Below are positions 1-6,364 of a DNA stretch of 13,772 nucleotides, piece by piece. The stretch is from an uncultured Eubacterium sp. (lineage in GTDB: Bacteria > Bacillota > Clostridia > Peptostreptococcales > Anaerovoracaceae). The position numbers were made by a program, and so were the translations under genes. The stretch lies in assembly GCA_947367725.1 (NCBI GenBank), contig CANBFZ010000013.1, forward strand, positions 1 through 13,772. Reading direction: 5' to 3'. Numbering within the stretch: the first letter of the stretch is position 1; every line of letters starts with the position of its first letter. The notes below the pieces were generated by a model. It made no database searches, was not told where the DNA came from, and worked only from the letters and a program-made list of their open reading frames with translations.

Positions 1-1
1 T

Positions 2-691
2 GTAGATTTGTCCTTTTCCGTAATTTATTTGCCTCTCAACTTAATACCTGCTTATATAGGCTTAAAATATATAGGTAAAAAATTTACTGTCTATTCTTTT
101 TATGTAGTTTTTCTTTCCAGTATTTTAACAGACATTTTCCCAGTAGTTAAAATCACATCTGACATATTGCTTATCAGCATTTTTGGCGGAATATTGGGAA
201 GCATAGCCATAAGCATCTGCCTCATAAACGGTGCCAGCGGCGGCGGAACCGATTTCATTTCTATATATTTTTCAGAGAAAAAAGGCGTCGACACGTGGAA
301 CTATATACTCTTAGCCAATGTCGTCATATTAACTATTGCCGGAATCCTATTTGGCTTCGACATTGCCTTATATTCCATAATACACCAATACGCCGCTACA
401 CAGGTTATTCAGCTGCTTTTTAAGAGATATCAAAAAGACACGCTCTTAATCATTACTCAGCTCCCAGGCGCAGTATACGGCAAGCTCAGACAAATAACCA
501 ACCATGATGCTACATTGATACAAGGCACCGGCTGCTTTGAAGGAGCTCCGCGCCACATAATGTATTCCGTTGTCGGCAGAGAGCAAGTAGATAAAGTTAT
601 TTCAGAAATAAAAAAGATAGACCCAAAAGCCTTTATAAATGTTATCCGCACAGAACAACTCAATGGAATGTTCTATAAAAGGCCGTATTAA
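2..691 (+). CDS. YitT family membrane protein, C-terminal part (N-terminus outside window)
   Basis: The frame is open to the left edge, so the gene begins upstream; the visible ~229 codons compare with about 280-290 aa for complete YitT proteins. The visible part has several hydrophobic segments, including a glycine-rich stretch (INGASGGGTDFIS) typical of the DUF161 membrane domain. A soluble C-terminal domain of about 85 residues follows (from KDTLLIIT to the end), matching DUF2179, with the conserved GTGCFEG-like turn. YitT proteins are widespread Bacillota inner-membrane proteins of unsettled function; some relatives are tied to sporulation or small-molecule transport. The TTG near base 8 is unlikely to be the real start. 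It converges on bofA with about 14 bp between the stop codons and no clear terminator. The family call is firm; the role is unknown. Confidence 0.88.
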   Translation, partial: VDLSFSVIYLPLNLIPAYIGLKYIGKKFTVYSFYVVFLSSILTDIFPVVKITSDILLISIFGGILGSIAISICLINGASGGGTDFISIYFSEKKGVDTWNYILLANVVILTIAGILFGFDIALYSIIHQYAATQVIQLLFKRYQKDTLLIITQLPGAVYGKLRQITNHDATLIQGTGCFEGAPRHIMYSVVGREQVDKVISEIKKIDPKAFINVIRTEQLNGMFYKRPY

Positions 692-705
692 GGTCTATCT
701 GACTC

Positions 706-969
706 CTATATGGCTGTAAATATGAGCAGCAGTACTGCTCCGGGCAGTCCCAGTATTCCAACTATTACAGCATTCAACATGTTTAGGGGTATCATAATAT
801 TAAAACTTGCCCCTATCAAATTAAACACAAAAATTAATACTCCCCCTATTACACTGTTGAGCGCAAGCTTCAATATCATCTTTAACGGCCACAAAAATAT
901 CCTTCCAAAAATAAATATCAATATAATTGCACCTACATACGTAAGAAAAACGTTAATCTCTAATCCCAT
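706..969 (-). CDS. bofA: Pro-sigma-K processing inhibitor BofA family protein
   Basis: An 87-residue, almost entirely hydrophobic protein with two or three membrane segments and the family C-terminus (LGLPGAVLLLIF). B. subtilis BofA is also 87 aa. In sporulating Bacillus, BofA sits in the outer forespore membrane with SpoIVFA and holds the SpoIVFB protease inactive, delaying release of active sigma-K. I chose the ATG at 967-969 over a TTG five codons upstream because that TTG lies inside the ribosome binding site: TGGAGG at 978-983 is about 8 nt from the ATG. Homologues also occur in clostridia that lack the full SpoIVF system, so checkpoint function is inferred. The gene is divergent from the yaaL-like gene, unlike the usual recR-yaaL-bofA run in one direction. 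Confidence 0.85.
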   Translation of the reverse strand: MGLEINVFLTYVGAIILIFIFGRIFLWPLKMILKLALNSVIGGVLIFVFNLIGASFNIMIPLNMLNAVIVGILGLPGAVLLLIFTAI

Positions 970-1048
970 ATTCTTTTCCTCCAACTTGTATAAAATATGA
1001 CGTTTTGGAATAAAATAGAATTAAATAAGCAAGAAAGGTGTGATAGCA

Positions 1049-1324
1049 TTGACTAATTCTATCAGAGAAAAGATCCTGAAAGGATATAATCTTACATGCG
1101 ACAAAGTTAGAGGGTCAAATGCCCTCAAACAAAACACTTCCGAAAACGATCCTTTATACAATTCGATTAATTCTGCCCGCTTTGAGCTGGAACAAGCAGT
1201 ATCCACATTTAATGAATTAACAGACGATAAGGCTATAGACTATGCCTCCTATAACCTTTTAGCCGCAAGAGCTAAATATTCATACTTGATTAAACTGGCA
1301 AAAGAAAAAAATTTATCTCTCTGA
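1049..1324 (+). CDS. DUF2508 / YaaL-like small protein
   Basis: About 91 residues, predicted mostly helical and charged. The C-terminal half has the DUF2508 pattern: an amphipathic helix (FELEQAVSTFNEL), then a D-A-S-Y segment, then AARAKYSYLIKLAKEK. No function is established for this family; its value as evidence is its constant place beside recR and bofA. A GTG at 1040 is possible, but that codon overlaps the ribosome binding site (AAAGGTG at 1034-1040). The TTG at 1049, 8 nt downstream, is the better start and gives MTNSIREK. A strong hairpin terminator follows directly and overlaps the stop codon. The gene is flipped relative to both neighbours, which are on the minus strand. Confidence 0.75.
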   Translation: MTNSIREKILKGYNLTCDKVRGSNALKQNTSENDPLYNSINSARFELEQAVSTFNELTDDKAIDYASYNLLAARAKYSYLIKLAKEKNLSL

Positions 1325-1347
1325 GACAGACTCAGAGAGATTTTTTT
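1305..1347. terminator. Bidirectional intrinsic terminator between the yaaL-like gene and recR
   Basis: A perfect 10-bp stem (TCTCTCTGAG at 1316-1325, CTCAGAGAGA at 1331-1340) with a 5-nt loop is followed by seven T on the plus strand (1341-1347). On the minus strand the same stem is followed, after a 4-nt gap, by seven U (complement of A at 1305-1311). It can therefore stop transcription from the yaaL-like gene and from the ffs-dnaX-ybaB-recR unit. The recR stop codon lies in the T-tract. Confidence 0.9.
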
Positions 1348-1945
1348 ATAATTCTCTACGACCTTCTACAGCTTTGAGAAGCGTCACCTCGTCAGCATAC
1401 TCCAAATCGCCTCCTACAGGAAGGCCATGAGCAATTCTGGTAACTTTTATTCCGGCCGGCTTTAAAAGTCTTGCTATATACATAGCTGTAGCTTCACCTT
1501 CAATATTTGGATTTGTAGCCACTATAACCTCTTTTATGTCTTTTTCTTGAAGTCTCTTAATCAGAGATTTCAAATTTATATCATCAGGTCCTATCCCATC
1601 CATAGGAGAAATAACCCCATTAAGAACATGATAAAGTCCATCAAATTCTTTAATTCTCTCCATGGCAGCTACATCACGGGGACTTTCCACAACGCAAATT
1701 ATGTCTTCCCTTCTGCTATTATCCGAACATATTACACAAGGATCCTGATCCGTTAAATTGCCGCAAACACTACAATATTTCATTTCTGATTTTGCTTCCG
1801 TTATGGCATCAGCCAAACCCTTAGCTTCATTGTCTTCAAGGGATAATATATGGAATGCAAGACGCTGAGCAGACTTATACCCTATACCAGGCAATTTAGA
1901 TAACTCATTTATCAATTTTGCAAGGGGTCTTGGATATTGTTTCAT
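1346..1945 (-). CDS. recR: Recombination mediator protein RecR
   Basis: 199 aa, the usual RecR length. The N-terminus has a helix-hairpin-helix ([17 protein letters not shown], residues 18-34). A four-cysteine zinc finger follows (C58, C61, C70, C73). Next is a Toprim domain with the acidic E87 (VVESPRDV) and the [20 protein letters not shown] segment. RecR works with RecO and RecF to load RecA on gapped DNA; it is a ring-forming DNA clamp without catalytic activity of its own. The ribosome binding site (AGGAG) overlaps the stop of ybaB, with only 12 bp between the genes, so the two are translationally linked. This is the last gene of the ffs-dnaX-ybaB-recR unit, which ends at the hairpin just downstream. 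Confidence 0.97.
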   Translation of the reverse strand: MKQYPRPLAKLINELSKLPGIGYKSAQRLAFHILSLEDNEAKGLADAITEAKSEMKYCSVCGNLTDQDPCVICSDNSRREDIICVVESPRDVAAMERIKEFDGLYHVLNGVISPMDGIGPDDINLKSLIKRLQEKDIKEVIVATNPNIEGEATAMYIARLLKPAGIKVTRIAHGLPVGGDLEYADEVTLLKAVEGRREL

Positions 1946-1957
1946 CTTTCGCCGCTC

Positions 1958-2305
1958 CTATAATCCTGGTATGCCAAGTCCGCCGGTTATCTTGCTCATT
2001 TCGTTATTGGATATTTCTTCAATCTGACGCAATCCTTCATTGACAGCCACAATAACAAGATCTTGAAGCATTTCAACATCATCAGGATCTACAACTTCAG
2101 GTTTAATCTGCAAATCTGTAATCTCCTTTTTACCACTTATTGTAACTGTTACAGCACCGCCGCCTGCAGTAGTAGTGACTTCTTTTTCCTCTATTTCAGC
2201 CTGCATCATCTCCATCTTTCTCTGCATTGCCTGCATCTGCTGAAGCTGTTTCTGCATGCCTCCGCCACCTGACGGTCTTTTTCCGGCTCTCATTCCTTTT
2301 CCCAT
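1958..2305 (-). CDS. YbaB/EbfC family nucleoid-associated protein
   Basis: 115 aa. A glycine- and lysine-rich start is followed by a Q/M-rich helix (QKQLQQMQAMQRKMEMMQAEI) and the family core beginning VTTTAGGGAVTVTISG, then KPEVVDPDDVEMLQDLV and a glycine-rich tail. YbaB/EbfC proteins form dimers that bind DNA and are almost always found between dnaX and recR, as here. The ATG at 2303-2305 is supported by GGGAGGA 5 nt upstream. A second in-frame ATG at 2291-2293 has AAAAGGA before it and could act as an alternative start. The gap to dnaX is 15 bp and to recR 12 bp. Confidence 0.95.
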   Translation of the reverse strand: MGKGMRAGKRPSGGGGMQKQLQQMQAMQRKMEMMQAEIEEKEVTTTAGGGAVTVTISGKKEITDLQIKPEVVDPDDVEMLQDLVIVAVNEGLRQIEEISNNEMSKITGGLGIPGL

Positions 2306-2320
2306 TTCAATCCTCCCAAT

Positions 2321-3898
2321 CTATTCTATATCTATGCTTATTCCAAGAATGTCTCCTGCTTCTTTGGCTAAATCCTCAATAGTCTGGCCGGTTTCAGCAA
2401 CATTCTCTTTTTCTTCTTTTAATATACATACAAGTTTTAGACGTTTCCCTGTATGTTCTTCCATCAATTTTTCTATCTGTTCTTTTTTTTGTTCAACATA
2501 TCGTTTAGTAAAGCTGCTTCCGGCAAGCACCACAAAACTATCTTCAGTTACTTGATGAAGGCTGGTGCCGCTTCTTATGAGATTAAAACTTCCTGCGCTT
2601 CCTTCACCTTCTTCGAATATTCTATGCCACAAATTATCGTTATCTTCATTCAAAGTAGGAATTGCTTCCTCCTTAAGTACTGACTCTTGCTCAAACGGCT
2701 CTTCAATCTTTTCGGATTTAGTATTTTCCTTAGATAATTCCACCGTCTTTTGAAGTTCACTATGTGAAACTGATCTTGCAGAGTCATGCTGAACACGAGG
2801 TTTAATTTCTTCCTTCTCTCCTCCTGCTGCTATTGCAACTATTGCAAGTTCAAGCAGTACTCTTGGATTTGTAGACCAGCGAGCGTCGTTTATAGTTTTG
2901 GAAAGTCTGGTTACTGCATAATCTATTTCTTCAAGTGAAATCTGTTTGCTCTGCTCGTTAAGCCGTTTCAAGTTTTCGGAAGACATACTCAGCATATCTT
3001 CTGCATCCTTTACGAACTTAGTGATTAGAAGCCCCCTATAGTGGCTGACCCAATCCTTCATTATCTGCTTAACATCTTTACCCTCTTGGAGAACGTTATT
3101 CAAAAGAATCAATGCTTCAGCTGACTTTTTCAAAGACACAAGTTCTGTTAAATCCAAGAAAAACTCTTCTCCTGTAGTTCCAACATATTCAAGAACTTTT
3201 TCTCTGTCAATGTGCTTATCGCCGCCTGCAAGCACCTGGTCCAAAATGCTGAGTCCGTCTCTTACAGAACCGTCTGCACAATTTGCTAAGAGCCTAGCTG
3301 CATCTTCGGTCACGTCAACGCCTCTCTCAAGACATATCTGCTTCATATTTTCAGCGATGGTTTTCTGGGAAACCCTTCTAAAATCAAGCCTCATACATCT
3401 TGATAATATAGTAGGCGGCAATTTTTGCGGTTCTGTAGTTGCAAGTATAAACATCACATGTTCAGGCGGTTCTTCCAAAGTCTTTAAAAGTGCATTGAAC
3501 GCCCCTGTAGAAAGCATGTGAACTTCATCTATTATATAAACCTTTTTCCTGCCCAGCGCTGGAGGATATTTGACGCTTTCTCTAAGTTCTCTTATATTCT
3601 CAACGCCATTGTTAGATGCCGCGTCTATCTCTACAACATCCATAAAATTCCCATCTTTTATTGCTTTGCAATGTTCACAAGTTCCGCATGGTCTTGCCCC
3701 ATCTGACAGACAGTTCACTCCCTTGGCAAGAATCCTTGCTGTGGTAGTCTTGCCTGTTCCTCTTGTGCCGCAAAAAAGATACGCATGATTCACACTGTTT
3801 GTTTGTATCTGATTGCTGAGAATTTTTACTATATGCTCTTGTCCTAAAATTTCCTCAAAAACTTCAGGCCTGTGACTTCTGTATAGTGCAGTATACAT
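2321..3898 (-). CDS. dnaX: DNA polymerase III subunit gamma/tau
   Basis: 525 aa AAA+ clamp-loader subunit of the replicative polymerase. Visible features: Walker A GTRGTGKTT at 44-52, zinc-binding cysteines C64, C71, C74 and C77, Walker B VYIIDEVH at 120-127, sensor 1 at ATTEPQKL, and SRC arginine finger at 166-168. Domain III and a charged linker follow, then a short C-terminal domain. The start ATG has AAGGAG 6 nt upstream and lies only ~22 bp after the SRP RNA terminal helix, so the gene is probably expressed by read-through from the ffs promoter. Near codon 469 the mRNA has eight A in a row; in Thermus thermophilus dnaX a similar late A-run causes slippage that makes the shorter gamma form. 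Slippage here is only a possibility. Confidence 0.98.
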   Translation of the reverse strand: MYTALYRSHRPEVFEEILGQEHIVKILSNQIQTNSVNHAYLFCGTRGTGKTTTARILAKGVNCLSDGARPCGTCEHCKAIKDGNFMDVVEIDAASNNGVENIRELRESVKYPPALGRKKVYIIDEVHMLSTGAFNALLKTLEEPPEHVMFILATTEPQKLPPTILSRCMRLDFRRVSQKTIAENMKQICLERGVDVTEDAARLLANCADGSVRDGLSILDQVLAGGDKHIDREKVLEYVGTTGEEFFLDLTELVSLKKSAEALILLNNVLQEGKDVKQIMKDWVSHYRGLLITKFVKDAEDMLSMSSENLKRLNEQSKQISLEEIDYAVTRLSKTINDARWSTNPRVLLELAIVAIAAGGEKEEIKPRVQHDSARSVSHSELQKTVELSKENTKSEKIEEPFEQESVLKEEAIPTLNEDNDNLWHRIFEEGEGSAGSFNLIRSGTSLHQVTEDSFVVLAGSSFTKRYVEQKKEQIEKLMEEHTGKRLKLVCILKEEKENVAETGQTIEDLAKEAGDILGISIDIE

Positions 3899-3920
3899 CG
3901 ACTTCTCCTTCTTATTAAAA

Positions 3921-4077
3921 ATCGCCCTTGAAAAGCTCCGCGCAGGCGTTGGAGAAGGCTAGTCTGCGGCACATAAGAACTTCCGCTTATTGCTGCTTCC
4001 TTCCGGACCTGACAAGGTTCACGGCATCCCATTGCGCAGGACCCAAACCATACCAGGCGAAGCTATAAAAGGGCAAT
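3921..4077 (-). ncRNA. ffs: Signal recognition particle RNA (4.5S-like)
   Basis: The minus strand has the near-invariant SRP domain IV core, including GTCAGGTCCGGAAGGAAGCA (about 3987-4006), which binds Ffh. The flanking arms pair as expected. The terminal helix is formed by 4069-4077 with 3921-3929 (9 bp, one G-U). Inside it an 8-bp helix pairs AGCTTCGC with GCGGAGCT, and farther in GTCCTGCG pairs with CGCAGAC. This gives a rod of about 157 nt without the large Alu domain of the Bacillus type. Five U follow the helix (3917-3921), acting as a weak end signal or processing region before dnaX. The exact ends are inferred from pairing and could be longer at the 5' side, because the promoter lies about 35 nt upstream. 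Confidence 0.95.
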
Positions 4078-4111
4078 GATTCAATTTTCTTTAGAATTTG
4101 TCGTACATATT

Positions 4112-4140
4112 ATTATATTGTTTTTTCACGCAAATGTCAA
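4112..4140 (-). promoter_or_regulatory. Perfect-consensus SigA promoter of ffs-dnaX
   Basis: On the minus strand, TTGACA (4135-4140) is separated by exactly 17 nt from TATAAT (4112-4117). Transcription should start near 4105, leaving a leader of about 28 nt before the SRP RNA helix, probably removed by processing. The strength suits a highly expressed stable RNA. No other promoter is evident before dnaX. Confidence 0.92.
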
Positions 4141-4180
4141 ATGATATTTGCAGGCGGTGCAAGGCAAAGTCATCAGAATA

Positions 4181-5065
4181 CTACAGGATGCATTTCCAAA
4201 GAATACAATGATCTTCCGCTACAATTTCAACTTTCCCTTCCCCATGCAAGTAAGAAAGCATCGCCTTAATGGTGGTTCCGTTTAAACAGTATTGCGCCAG
4301 ATCAAAGGATAACTGGTATTTCTCAAATAATGCCGCTGTAATTTCATCAAATGTCCTTGCTTTTTCCGTGCAAAGCGCTAGTATATCATCCATAATCGCT
4401 ATCGTATTGTTAATATTGGCTTGCGCCAACGGTATGATATCTGCACGGGCTGCACCGTGAGATGGAATAAAAAGCAATGCAGAAAGCGACTTTACCATTT
4501 CCAGCGTTTCCAAATATCTGCCTACATCAAAAATATGAGAAATCCGATATTTGTTCAGCGTTTCCTCACCTACCAGGCAGTCTGCTAAAAATACAACATC
4601 ATCGCAGGTTCTAATGCCAAACTGGGCATCAGTATGTCCCGGCAATTCGATAATAGAAAGCCCTTGCGGCAAAAGTTCCTCCGTCAGTTCCGTAACCTGA
4701 CTTTCTTTCGCCATCAGAAATTTGTTCCTCAACTCTCGCGGCGGACAAGCGCCGAAGAGAAACGCCGGCTCCAGCAGCGGCCGCGCTACAAGGGCGCGGT
4801 CGCTGCCACGGCTGCACACAGTGCAGCCGGTCCGCTGCTGCAGCAACTGATTGCCGCCTATATGATCTGCATGAAAATGCGTATTGATGATCATATTTAG
4901 CTGCCACCCCTGCGCCTCTATGATGCGCAGGGCTTTTTTGCCAGCATCTTTATCATTACCGCTGTCGATCAGACAAACCGCATTCTCATTGATTCGAAAC
5001 AATCCCATCTTGGCAGGACATTCTATGTAATATGTTCTGTCCCCAACCTGTATCAACTCATACAT
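4181..5065 (-). CDS. Metallo-beta-lactamase fold hydrolase, substrate unknown
   Basis: 294 aa from the ATG at 5063-5065. A GTG three codons upstream is less likely because the ribosome binding site (AGAGGAG) immediately abuts that codon and sits 8 nt from the ATG. All metal ligands of the fold are present: THFHADH (counted from the GTG, H66, H68, D70, H71), H147 in PGHTDAQ, D165 in FLADCLV and H206 in PSHG. A two-metal hydrolytic enzyme is therefore expected. A C-terminal ~80-residue helical region (from NNTIAIMDD) looks like the winged-helix tail of glyoxalase II-like and LACTB2-like members. It is the last gene of the pcrA-ligA string, 24 bp after the AIR-synthase-like gene. No terminator is evident before the ffs promoter. 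Substrate cannot be read from the sequence. Confidence 0.9.
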   Translation of the reverse strand: MYELIQVGDRTYYIECPAKMGLFRINENAVCLIDSGNDKDAGKKALRIIEAQGWQLNMIINTHFHADHIGGNQLLQQRTGCTVCSRGSDRALVARPLLEPAFLFGACPPRELRNKFLMAKESQVTELTEELLPQGLSIIELPGHTDAQFGIRTCDDVVFLADCLVGEETLNKYRISHIFDVGRYLETLEMVKSLSALLFIPSHGAARADIIPLAQANINNTIAIMDDILALCTEKARTFDEITAALFEKYQLSFDLAQYCLNGTTIKAMLSYLHGEGKVEIVAEDHCILWKCIL

Positions 5066-5089
5066 CGCCGTCACTCCTCTCCGCCGCCG

Positions 5090-6364
5090 TTATTTCACCA
5101 CTTTATAAAGCTCATCCGGTTCCGGCGGTGTAATTTCTTCAATTGCCCCATCTGCCCGCACCAAATGCAAGCCTCCGTCCGGCGGAAGAATCTGTCCGAT
5201 ACAGCTAATCGGAACCCCTGCCGCACCGATGGCAGCCATCAGCGCCTCCTTTTTTTCCGGCGCTGCCACCACCATCATACAGCCGCTGGAGATCAAGCGC
5301 AGCGGATGCAGTCCAAAATGCGCTGCAATCTTTACAGTACTCGGATGAAGCGGAATACAATCTTCCCAAAGTACTGCACCAAGTCCTGCAATGTGGCACA
5401 TTTCCCACACTGCACCCAGAATCCCTCCTTCGGTTACATCATGCATGCCGCCCGTCCCAATTTTACCGGCGGCAACCCCTTCTTTTACCACACTAACATC
5501 TTTTAGCAAGGATCTGGCTTCTGTCAGTTCTTCTGCCGTCAGCACATCCGTAAGCGCCGCTTCAAAGTCACTGGCAATGATGCCGGTGCCTTCCATCCCT
5601 GCCCACTTGGTCAGAAACACATAGTCACCTGATTTCATATCATGTGCTGACTGAGAAGCGTCGGAAAGTGCCCGGCCAAAAGCTGTTGATACAATCACAG
5701 GCTGGTTCACTGCCTGCGTCACTTCCGTATGTCCGCCGATGATTTCTACTCCCGCTGCTGCCGCCGCTTCTCCTGCCTGCGTCATAATACATTCCACATC
5801 ATGCACCGTCGTACCTACCGGCAGCATGACTGCTAAGGTAATCCCCAGCGGCTCAATGCCGTTGCTTGCAATATCATTACAAGAGATATGAATGGCAAGC
5901 CGTCCGATCTCTGAAACTGCCGCTGTAATCGGATCAGTGGAAACCACGCAATCGTAGGCGCCAAAATCTACCACTGCACAGTCCTCGCCTACACCGGCAC
6001 GGGTCTTCACCTCCGCTCTGCGATAAGAAATCCGGTCAAGTACAATGTTCTGCAGGACATCACTGTCCAGCTTACCCACAGGCAAAGGCACATCACTGCA
6101 AACTTGTCCCCCATGTACACCATCCGTCGCGAAAGACGCCCTCTGACCACCTGCTGGCGTCTGTATCGGTACATGGGATTCCACATGCTGCATTCTCACA
6201 TCTTCTGCTGCAATTTTCACTTGCACTGGTTCTACACCTGTACCAAGCTGTGTCCCTGCAAATGCAGCCGTCTGCCTGCTATGTGCTTTCACCGAACCTG
6301 TCGAATCACTTTTAAAAACGTCCGCTTTACGCGTTTGCTCTGCTGCATCTTTTTCGTTAATCAT
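5090..6364 (-). CDS. AIR synthase-related (HypE/PurM-fold) protein with N-terminal extension
   Basis: 424 aa. Residues ~96-424 are a complete AIR-synthase/HypE-type ATP-binding protein: GVGEDCAVVDFG near 124-135, STDPITAAV at 142-150, SCNDIASNGIEPLG at 161-174, GGHTEVT at 210-216, and the second-domain GTGGMHDVTEGGILGAVWEMC near 303-323. Relatives use ATP to activate a carbonyl, carbamoyl or selenium substrate (PurM, ThiL, SelD, HypE). No other hydrogenase, purine or thiamine gene is nearby, so the substrate is unknown. Residues 1-95 are a polar, Gly/Ala/His/Gln-rich stretch I cannot assign. The ATG overlaps the ligA stop region by 8 nt, implying coupled translation. An internal GTG at residue 92 or 96 would give a standard-length protein but lacks a good ribosome binding site. 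Confidence 0.85.
   Translation of the reverse strand: MINEKDAAEQTRKADVFKSDSTGSVKAHSRQTAAFAGTQLGTGVEPVQVKIAAEDVRMQHVESHVPIQTPAGGQRASFATDGVHGGQVCSDVPLPVGKLDSDVLQNIVLDRISYRRAEVKTRAGVGEDCAVVDFGAYDCVVSTDPITAAVSEIGRLAIHISCNDIASNGIEPLGITLAVMLPVGTTVHDVECIMTQAGEAAAAAGVEIIGGHTEVTQAVNQPVIVSTAFGRALSDASQSAHDMKSGDYVFLTKWAGMEGTGIIASDFEAALTDVLTAEELTEARSLLKDVSVVKEGVAAGKIGTGGMHDVTEGGILGAVWEMCHIAGLGAVLWEDCIPLHPSTVKIAAHFGLHPLRLISSGCMMVVAAPEKKEALMAAIGAAGVPISCIGQILPPDGGLHLVRADGAIEEITPPEPDELYKVVK

Noticed and set aside
970..1048. Divergent promoters (including a sigma-E-like site) between bofA and the yaaL-like gene
   Set aside because: The region is AT-rich with several loose TATAAT- and CATA-like matches, but no pair with good spacing; I could not support one.
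4146..4165. TTGCA-GGCGG-TGCAA inverted repeat after the MBL stop as a terminator
   Set aside because: The stem is only 5 bp and no U-tract follows on the minus strand, so it is unlikely to terminate.
4629..4907. Overlapping open frames on both strands across the MBL gene
   Set aside because: They are frame shadows: the MBL frame has every catalytic motif, and the others show no known domain or ribosome binding site.
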